DNA of 10,944 nt. Origin: Bacteroidales bacterium (lineage in GTDB: Bacteria; Bacteroidota; Bacteroidia; Bacteroidales; UBA932). Of this stretch, positions 6,652 to 10,944 are shown piece after piece. The DNA lies in NCBI GenBank assembly GCA_021443625.1, contig JABUTP010000023.1:14123-25066 (forward strand), in the 5' to 3' direction. Both the position numbers and the translations under genes were made by a program. How positions within the stretch are numbered: the stretch's first letter is position 1; every line of letters begins with the position of its first letter. Under the pieces are notes generated by a model, which had not been told where the DNA came from, did no database searches, and worked only from the letters and a program-made list of their open reading frames with translations.

Positions 6652-7068
6652 ATGAAACTGGCTAAATATTTAAAATGGGTACTTTTGGCTGTTTCAGCTA
6701 TCCTGTTGGTCGTGTTCTTTGTGATGCCGCACTCGACAGCAAATGAACCTATCGTCAACACTTATCTGATTTGGACATATATCCTCCTGTTTGCATCTAT
6801 CGCCTGCGTGCTGGTATTCCTGCTCATCGGCGTATGCAGTTCAGCCAAAAGCCTGCTCAAATTCGTAGGACTCATCGTTGCAGCCGTTGCAATTGTGGCA
6901 GTATCCTACCTTCTTGCCCCGGGCGGCGAAATCGCCACATCGGTTGATTACACGGCAACAACTTCAAAACTTGCAGATACCGGTCTCTTCGTGACCTACT
7001 TCATGCTTGCAGCATCTATCGTAGCTCTCTTTGTAACCGCCATCTGGAACGCTATCAAGAACCGCTAA
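6652..7068 (+). CDS. Uncharacterised four-helix membrane protein within the exb operon
   Basis: I do not recognise a named family. The 138-aa protein is very hydrophobic, with four predicted transmembrane helices at about 6-25, 37-61, 68-89 and 111-132. The loops are short and both ends basic (MKLAKYLK at the start, IKNR at the end), consistent with N- and C-termini in the cytoplasm. The longest loop, about 90-110, would be on the cytoplasmic or periplasmic side depending on topology; an N-in arrangement makes the helix 1-2 and helix 3-4 loops periplasmic. It has no charged residue buried mid-helix, unlike ExbD, and no ExbB-like motif. It sits 64 bases after exbB and 12 bases before exbD1 in the same direction. 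From memory, small membrane proteins occur at this place in other Bacteroidales exb operons. It may be an assembly or regulatory partner of the motor; this is inference. Confidence 0.85.
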   Translation: MKLAKYLKWVLLAVSAILLVVFFVMPHSTANEPIVNTYLIWTYILLFASIACVLVFLLIGVCSSAKSLLKFVGLIVAAVAIVAVSYLLAPGGEIATSVDYTATTSKLADTGLFVTYFMLAASIVALFVTAIWNAIKNR

Positions 7069-7080
7069 ACCTAAGTTAAA

Positions 7081-7659
7081 ATGGCATCAAAAAAGACTCC
7101 CGAAATTAATGGCGGATCAATGGCCGACATCGCATTCCTCATGCTGGTGTTCTTTTTGATGGTGACCACAATGGACCAGGAGAAAGGTCTTCCCAGACGT
7201 CTCCCCCCCATGCCCGATGAAAACATGAAAATCGAGAACGAAAAGGTCAACCGTCGCAACATCATCATCGTAAGGATCAATGTCAATGACCGTGTATTCG
7301 CTGGAGACGAACCTGTAGATGTCAGCCAACTGAAGGATAAAATCGTTGAATTCCTCACCAATCCTCTCGACGACCCCAACCTTCCCGAAAGAAGTGTCAA
7401 GGAAATCGAAGGTTTCGGACCCTACGCCGTTTCCAAGGGTGTGATTTCACTCCAGAACGACCGTGGTACGACATACAGCGCATACATCGCAGTGCAGAAC
7501 GAACTCATCAAGGCCATCAACCAAATCCGCGACGAATTCTCCAAGAATACCTACGGTAAGGTTTATGCCGAGCTCGACGACGCACAGCAGAAGATTGTCC
7601 GCAACTGTATTCCTCAGCAGATTTCTGAGGCCGAACCCAAGGATACCAAGAAACAATAG
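7081..7659 (+). CDS. exbD: ExbD/TolR family biopolymer transport protein (first copy)
   Basis: ExbD subunits sit inside the ExbB pentamer; a single transmembrane helix carries the proton-binding aspartate, and the periplasmic domain acts on TonB. Here the helix is about residues 14-32 (MADIAFLMLVFFLMVTTMD) with D16 in the place of the essential aspartate (D25 in E. coli ExbD). A basic cytoplasmic start (MASKKTPEING) precedes it. The helix is followed by the typical GLPRRLPP segment and a periplasmic domain. At 192 aa it is longer than E. coli ExbD (about 141 aa). The extra sequence lies mostly in the region around 90-130 (DDPNLPERSVKEIEG and following) and in a charged C-terminal tail. Its start is 12 bases after the four-helix protein's stop. 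It is clearly different from the second ExbD, so the pair is not a recent duplication. Confidence 0.92.
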   Translation: MASKKTPEINGGSMADIAFLMLVFFLMVTTMDQEKGLPRRLPPMPDENMKIENEKVNRRNIIIVRINVNDRVFAGDEPVDVSQLKDKIVEFLTNPLDDPNLPERSVKEIEGFGPYAVSKGVISLQNDRGTTYSAYIAVQNELIKAINQIRDEFSKNTYGKVYAELDDAQQKIVRNCIPQQISEAEPKDTKKQ

Positions 7660-7662
7660 GAG
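7658..7662 (+). promoter_or_regulatory. Shine-Dalgarno-like site for the second exbD
   Basis: AGGAG overlaps the stop codon of the first exbD and lies 8 bases before the ATG at 7671. Such sites are uncommon in this phylum and absent before the other genes of this window, so it may be fortuitous, but the spacing is right. Confidence 0.35.
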
Positions 7663-7670
7663 AAATCAGT

Positions 7671-8135
7671 ATGGCTACATTTAGAAAAAAAGGAAATAAG
7701 GATGTTCCCCAGATCAACACCTCGTCACTCCCTGACGTTGTGTTCATGATTCTTATGTTCTTCATGGTGTCCACCAGTATGCGTCAGACCGAGCATATGG
7801 TTAAGGTTTCCCTCCCCGCCGCTTCCGAAATCGCGAAGCTTGAGCGCAAGGACCTTTCCTCATATATCTACGTTGGCTCCCCCCTGCCCAGGTACCAGTC
7901 CAAATTCGGTACCGACAGCCGTATCCAGCTTAACGATTCTTTCCGTACAGTGGACGAAATCAGGGACTTCGTTGCTGCTGAGCGTGAAAACCTCAGTGAG
8001 CAGGACCGCCCTTTTATGACAATTTCAATCAAGGCCGACCGTGACACCCGTATGGGTATCATCACCGACATCAAACAGGAACTCCGCCGTTGCAACGCGC
8101 TCAAGATTCTGTATGGTGCAAATGCCGTAGATTAA
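7671..8135 (+). CDS. exbD: ExbD/TolR family biopolymer transport protein (second copy)
   Basis: This second ExbD-type subunit has 154 aa. It has a basic cytoplasmic start (MATFRKKGNKD), then the sequence VPQINTSSLPDVVFMILMFF leading into one transmembrane helix (about 19-37), with D22 as the probable proton-binding aspartate. The periplasmic domain contains the short beta-strand pattern YIYVG, IQLND and MTISIKADRDTRMGIITDIKQEL, the last part being the conserved ExbD/TolR segment. It ends shortly after (ILYGANAVD). Both ExbD proteins keep the aspartate, so both could conduct protons, perhaps as a heterodimer in one ExbB pentamer (inference). It is the last gene of the operon, followed after 27 bases by a strong terminator. 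No TonB gene follows. Confidence 0.92.
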   Translation: MATFRKKGNKDVPQINTSSLPDVVFMILMFFMVSTSMRQTEHMVKVSLPAASEIAKLERKDLSSYIYVGSPLPRYQSKFGTDSRIQLNDSFRTVDEIRDFVAAERENLSEQDRPFMTISIKADRDTRMGIITDIKQELRRCNALKILYGANAVD

Positions 8136-8153
8136 TTTGCATACACTTTAAGA

Positions 8154-8185
8154 TTATAAATGATGGGTAACGGAGCTCAACTTTG
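8154..8185 (+). promoter_or_regulatory. Weak candidate promoter for phoA overlapping the terminator
   Basis: TTAT (8154-8157), 20 bases, then CAACTTTG (8178-8185) resembles TTTG-N20-TAnnTTTG, with two mismatches in the first box and one in the second. The second box lies in the loop of the exbD terminator. A start near 8192 would give a leader of about 21 bases before the phoA ATG. It is the only candidate in the 77-base gap. Confidence 0.25.
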
Positions 8186-8199
8186 TTACCCATTTTTTT
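8163..8199 (+). terminator. Intrinsic terminator of the exbB-exbD operon
   Basis: ATGGGTAAC (8163-8171) pairs perfectly with GTTACCCAT (8185-8193). This gives a 9-bp stem with a 13-base loop, followed by seven T (8193-8199). It lies 27 bases after the exbD stop and 13 bases before the phoA start, so the exb operon and phoA are likely separate transcription units. Confidence 0.88.
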
Positions 8200-8212
8200 A
8201 CAACTCCTTACA

Positions 8213-9409
8213 ATGAAAAAATTACACAATTATATTCTCTCTCTTGCAGTGGCGCTGGTCGCCACCGGGTGCTGCCAACAGCAAAAAGCCAAATATGTAT
8301 TCTACTTCATCGGTGACGGTATGGGATTCGACTGCATTTCCATTGCAGAGACCTATCTTGCCCAGGCCGAAGAGGGACACAACGGAATGGGACTACTCTC
8401 CTTCTCGACATTCCCCGTGCTCGGCGCGTCTGCGACCTACTCGGCAGACAGTCAGGTGACCGACTCCGCTGCTGGCGGAACAGCCCTTGCGACAGGCACC
8501 AAGGTGAACAACGGTGCCATTGCCATTACGCCGGACGGAGACACCCTCACGAGCATTGCCTACAAAGCCCACGATGCCGGGATGAAAGTGGGCATCGTAG
8601 CTACCGTAGGCATTGACCACGCCACACCCGCGTCATTCTATGCCCACAACGTATATCGCGGCAACTATGCTGAGATATCAAGCGAAGTGGGAGCCACAGG
8701 TTTTGAGTTCTTCGGAGGCGGAGATTTCATAGGGGGCGAAGATTGGATTGCTCCCGCAGAGGAGGCCGGCTACACTTTCGCGTTCGGCAAGAACGACTAC
8801 AACGAGAAAAAAGCTGCCGAAAAGCTCATTTATTTTCAGCGTAAGGACTATGACAAATCCCGGACTGAGGTTGTGGATTACGTGACCAAACACCGCGACA
8901 ACAACCCCGACGACATCTGCCTTGCAGACCTTGTGGAAGCCGCTGTGAACCATCTTGACAACCCCAACGGATTTTTCATTATGGCCGAAGGTTCCAAGAT
9001 TGACTATGCCGCCCACGCCAATTCGCTGGACGGACTCATCTTCGAAACGATAGACTTAAGCGACGCTGTGGCCGTGGCACTTGATTTCTACAAGAAACAT
9101 CCCAAGAACACCCTTATCGTCGTTACAGCAGACCACGAGACCGGAGGGCCTTCGTGCAAAAGCCCCAACCTTGGAAATATCCGCGAGACTCTGAAACCCC
9201 TCGACAAGACCAGCGCGAACTATCTCAACGACGAACACGAGGCAGCCGAGGAGACATCCGAATATGGCATTGCCTGGACCACCAAAGGCCATTCGGGTGA
9301 GCGAGTTCCCATCTTTGCGATAGGAGCCGGAAGCGAGAAGTTTGCAGGTTCTATGGAAAACATCGACATCCCCCGCAAAATTTGCGAGGCTATGGGAATA
9401 GAGTTCTAA
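8213..9409 (+). CDS. phoA: Alkaline phosphatase, lipoprotein form
   Basis: This enzyme hydrolyses phosphate monoesters in the periplasm to supply phosphate. The 398-aa protein has a lipoprotein signal with the likely acylated cysteine C20 (VATGC). No acidic residues follow the cysteine (CCQQQKAK), which argues against the surface-export signal. Active-site residues align with E. coli PhoA: D35 in GDGMG (D51), nucleophile S85 in TDSAAGGTA (S102), T138 (T155), R149 (R166), E259 in AEGSKID (E322), D264 (D327), H268 (H331), D307-H308 in TADHET (D369-H370) and H360 in TKGHSGE (H412). E. coli D153 is replaced by H136 and K328 by Y265, as in many non-enterobacterial members. The ATG at 8213 is chosen since it begins the signal peptide; an earlier in-frame start at 8183 lies in the terminator. 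It is the first of three co-directional genes. Confidence 0.93.
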   Translation: MKKLHNYILSLAVALVATGCCQQQKAKYVFYFIGDGMGFDCISIAETYLAQAEEGHNGMGLLSFSTFPVLGASATYSADSQVTDSAAGGTALATGTKVNNGAIAITPDGDTLTSIAYKAHDAGMKVGIVATVGIDHATPASFYAHNVYRGNYAEISSEVGATGFEFFGGGDFIGGEDWIAPAEEAGYTFAFGKNDYNEKKAAEKLIYFQRKDYDKSRTEVVDYVTKHRDNNPDDICLADLVEAAVNHLDNPNGFFIMAEGSKIDYAAHANSLDGLIFETIDLSDAVAVALDFYKKHPKNTLIVVTADHETGGPSCKSPNLGNIRETLKPLDKTSANYLNDEHEAAEETSEYGIAWTTKGHSGERVPIFAIGAGSEKFAGSMENIDIPRKICEAMGIEF

Positions 9410-9422
9410 TCTGAAGAGTACA

Positions 9423-9794
9423 ATGAAAAGATTTTTCTCAATTCTTTCATTGGCCGTAATTACCCTTTTGGCATTGGGATGTCAGAAGGAAGAGGCCACG
9501 ACCGGTGCCCTTAGGGGGATGATAGAGGATTGCGAAGGGATTACCGTGACTCTGGTCGGGATTGCGCCCACTACGGGTTCTTTCTCCGCCGTTACGGCCG
9601 CTGACGGATTCTACCTTATAAAGGATATCCCCGCAGGTGATTATGCCATAGAATGCAGCAAAAACGGCGTCAAACTCGATGTGGAGCCCGAAGAGAGTTC
9701 CATCAAGGAGATGAAAGTCACCATCAGGGCCGGCAAGGAGCATCTGTTCAACATCTACTACGAAGAACCGTACTACGACGAGGACGACGAATAG
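9423..9794 (+). CDS. Small lipoprotein with carboxypeptidase-regulatory-like fold
   Basis: This is a 123-aa secreted lipoprotein of unknown role. The signal peptide (MKRFFSILSLAVITLLALGC) ends in a good lipobox with cysteine C20. The residues after it, QKEE, resemble the acidic lipoprotein export signal described in Bacteroidota (QKDDE in Capnocytophaga), so placement on the cell surface is likely. Residues of about 28-115 look like one small beta-sandwich of the carboxypeptidase-regulatory/transthyretin-like type: GALRGMIEDCEGITVTLVG, then TAADGFYLIKDIPAGDYAIE with the typical DGFY...IPAGDY core. The C-terminus is strongly acidic and tyrosine-rich (EEPYYDEDDE). It starts 13 bases after phoA and precedes gpsA by 33 bases, so it is probably co-transcribed with phoA. 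Binding or scaffolding is plausible; no catalytic motif is visible. The gene identity is secure, the function is not. Confidence 0.85.
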   Translation: MKRFFSILSLAVITLLALGCQKEEATTGALRGMIEDCEGITVTLVGIAPTTGSFSAVTAADGFYLIKDIPAGDYAIECSKNGVKLDVEPEESSIKEMKVTIRAGKEHLFNIYYEEPYYDEDDE

Positions 9795-9827
9795 AGTGCC
9801 GGCTTCATACTGCAAAACAACTGTCAA

Positions 9828-10826
9828 ATGCGAAGAAAACTTCAATACGGGGTTATAGGGAACGGCAGCTGGGCCACCGCCCTCATAAAGATTCTCACCG
9901 AAACAAATTCAATGGTGTATTGGCATTTGCGCAAATACGAATACATTGAATATATCGAAAAGTACGGAAGAAACCCCAGGTACCTTACCGAAGTTACGCT
10001 CGACACGGGCACGCTTGTCCTGACTGCAGACATCAACGAGCTTGTGGAGGCATGCGACGTGGTGGTGTTCTGCGTTCCTTCGACCTTTTTCGTAGAGACC
10101 GCCGAGACCATCACGGCATCCCTCGACGGCAAATATATGGTGTCTGCCATAAAGGGACTCGTGGGGGATGCCAACCTCACCATATCGGAATACTTCAACC
10201 AGGTAATGCACGTCCCCGATGACCATATAGCCATCATCAGCGGCCCTACGCACGCGGAGGAGGTTGCGATGGAACACATCTCCTATCTGACGATTTCGAG
10301 CAGCAACCAGAAACTTACTTCGGCCGTATGCAGGGCGTTCGAATGCCGGTTCGTACAGGCCATCCAGAGCAACGATGTGCTGGGGGTTGAATATTCCGCC
10401 TGTATGAAGAACATCTATTCGATAGCTTGCGGCATCTGCCACTCCTACCGGATGGGGGATAATTTCCAGGCGGTGCTTGTGACCAACGCCTATAACGAAA
10501 TGGTGAATTTTCTGGACAAGATAAATCCCGACCCTACGAGAAACCCGAGCCAGAGCGCATACCTTGGGGATTTGCTCGTAACGTGCTACTCCCAGTTCAG
10601 CCGCAACCGTGTATTCGGAGAGATGATAGGCAAGGGGTATTCGGTAGTTTCTATAAATGCCCAGATGAGTATGGTGGCCGAAGGGTATTTTGCCACAAAG
10701 CATATCTTCAAGCTTGCAGAGAAACTGGGTATAAGAATACCCATCATAGAGAGTGTCTATCACATTCTCTACGACGGAATGAAGATTCGGGACACTCTCA
10801 AGATATTCACAAGTTCACTCTCGTAG
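9828..10826 (+). CDS. gpsA: Glycerol-3-phosphate dehydrogenase [NAD(P)+] GpsA
   Basis: GpsA reduces dihydroxyacetone phosphate to sn-glycerol 3-phosphate, the backbone for phospholipids, in the cytoplasm. The 332-aa protein has the normal length. The N-terminal Rossmann motif GNGSWATAL (11-19) binds the nicotinamide cofactor. SAIKGL (106-111) and SGPTHAEEVA (138-147) are Bacteroidota versions of the substrate-side motifs. K194 in the MKNIYSIA segment is the expected catalytic lysine, and YLGDLLVTCYS with SRNR (258-261) supplies the phosphate-binding arginine. MSMVAEGY (280-287) is the conserved C-terminal signature. The GxGxxG glycine positions and the helices around them are intact. The start ATG is 33 bases after the small lipoprotein; no Shine-Dalgarno or clear promoter is visible, so read-through from phoA is possible. 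A bidirectional terminator follows 26 bases after the stop. Confidence 0.94.
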   Translation: MRRKLQYGVIGNGSWATALIKILTETNSMVYWHLRKYEYIEYIEKYGRNPRYLTEVTLDTGTLVLTADINELVEACDVVVFCVPSTFFVETAETITASLDGKYMVSAIKGLVGDANLTISEYFNQVMHVPDDHIAIISGPTHAEEVAMEHISYLTISSSNQKLTSAVCRAFECRFVQAIQSNDVLGVEYSACMKNIYSIACGICHSYRMGDNFQAVLVTNAYNEMVNFLDKINPDPTRNPSQSAYLGDLLVTCYSQFSRNRVFGEMIGKGYSVVSINAQMSMVAEGYFATKHIFKLAEKLGIRIPIIESVYHILYDGMKIRDTLKIFTSSLS

Positions 10827-10851
10827 TTTGAGAACTACAGTTTGGAAATTC

Positions 10852-10883
10852 AAAAGGCAGGCTGAGAAATCAACCTGCCTTTT
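10852..10883. terminator. Bidirectional intrinsic terminator between gpsA and tRNA-Pro
   Basis: AAAAGGCAGG (10852-10861) and CCTGCCTTTT (10874-10883) form a perfect 10-bp inverted repeat with a 12-base loop. Each strand ends the stem in four T, so it can stop gpsA transcription on the plus strand and the tRNA transcript on the minus strand, whose 3' end is only 3 bases away. Confidence 0.82.
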
Positions 10884-10886
10884 CTG

Positions 10887-10944
10887 TCGGGAAGAGGTGA
10901 CTCGAACACCCGGCCTCTGCGTCCCGAACGCAGCGCGCTAGCCA
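10887..10944 (-). tRNA. tRNA-Pro (anticodon CGG), 5' part beyond the window
   Basis: On the minus strand the last 58 bases fold as a tRNA from the D-loop (TGGCTAGCGC) to the discriminator base. The anticodon stem is CTGCG/CGCAG around the loop TTCGGGA, so the anticodon is CGG (plus strand 10924-10926), reading CCG proline codons. A 5-base variable loop follows, then the T arm GGGTG-TTCGAGT-CACCT, the acceptor 3' strand CTTCCCG and A73 at 10887. CCA is not encoded (CAG follows), so it must be added enzymatically. The predicted missing acceptor 5' strand is CGGGAAG. The anticodon arm strongly resembles E. coli tRNA-Pro(CGG). About 16 bases at the 5' end lie outside the window. Confidence 0.93.

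Noticed and set aside
8183..8212. Ten-codon N-terminal extension of phoA
   Set aside because: It starts inside the terminator hairpin and would precede a normal lipoprotein signal peptide that begins at 8213.
9909..10763. Minus-strand open frame (284 codons) opposite gpsA
   Set aside because: Shadow of gpsA, with no recognisable motif and no promoter or start context; gpsA is unambiguous.
1..10944. CRISPR arrays, insertion sequences, phage or defence genes
   Set aside because: No spaced direct repeats, transposase or integrase motifs, or defence domains were seen; all sizeable coding regions are housekeeping or envelope genes.

Overview
This window looks like a stretch of Bacteroidales chromosome (phylum Bacteroidota). 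The supporting signs are: an ExbB with a signal peptide and an Ala/Glu-rich N-terminus followed by two ExbD proteins; QueA, GpsA and FtsZ variants of Bacteroidota type; almost no Shine-Dalgarno sequences; and at least two copies of the phylum's own promoter, TTTG-N20-TAnnTTTG. Base composition appears balanced to slightly GC-rich by eye, compatible with Alistipes-like or other gut Bacteroidales, but the family cannot be fixed from this window. I see no mobile element, phage gene, CRISPR array or toxin/defence cassette. Coding density is high; the longest stretch without a gene is about 168 bases (5610-5777).

Layout. (1) 4-3532: a tightly packed run ftsZ, rpiB, truB, queA. The first three are separated by 1 base or overlap by 1 base. 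queA also has a well-formed promoter of its own inside the 3' end of truB. (2) 3630-4745: dprA, behind a 97-base leader with two potential hairpins, one ending 3 bases before the start codon. (3) 4842-5609: tatD, with its own perfect-consensus promoter. (4) 5778-8135: an energy-transducing membrane operon: exbB, an uncharacterised four-helix membrane protein, exbD1 and exbD2. It follows a leader with a perfect 8-bp inverted repeat and is closed by a strong intrinsic terminator. No TonB gene is present. (5) 8213-10826: phoA (lipoprotein alkaline phosphatase), a small probable surface lipoprotein with a carboxypeptidase-regulatory-like fold, and gpsA. (6) A bidirectional terminator (10852-10883) separates gpsA from a convergent tRNA-Pro(CGG) on the minus strand, cut by the window end.

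How the genes fit together. The first block joins cell division (FtsZ) to the pentose phosphate pathway (RpiB) and tRNA modification (TruB pseudouridine 55, QueA queuosine). DprA and TatD are DNA-processing proteins. The ExbB/ExbD block should form an inner-membrane proton-driven motor that powers TonB-dependent transport or envelope work, with TonB supplied from elsewhere. PhoA would release phosphate from organic phosphoesters, and GpsA makes sn-glycerol 3-phosphate for phospholipids. The most interesting points are the unknown four-helix protein embedded in the motor operon, the structured leaders of dprA and exbB, and several substitutions in QueA motifs that are usually conserved.
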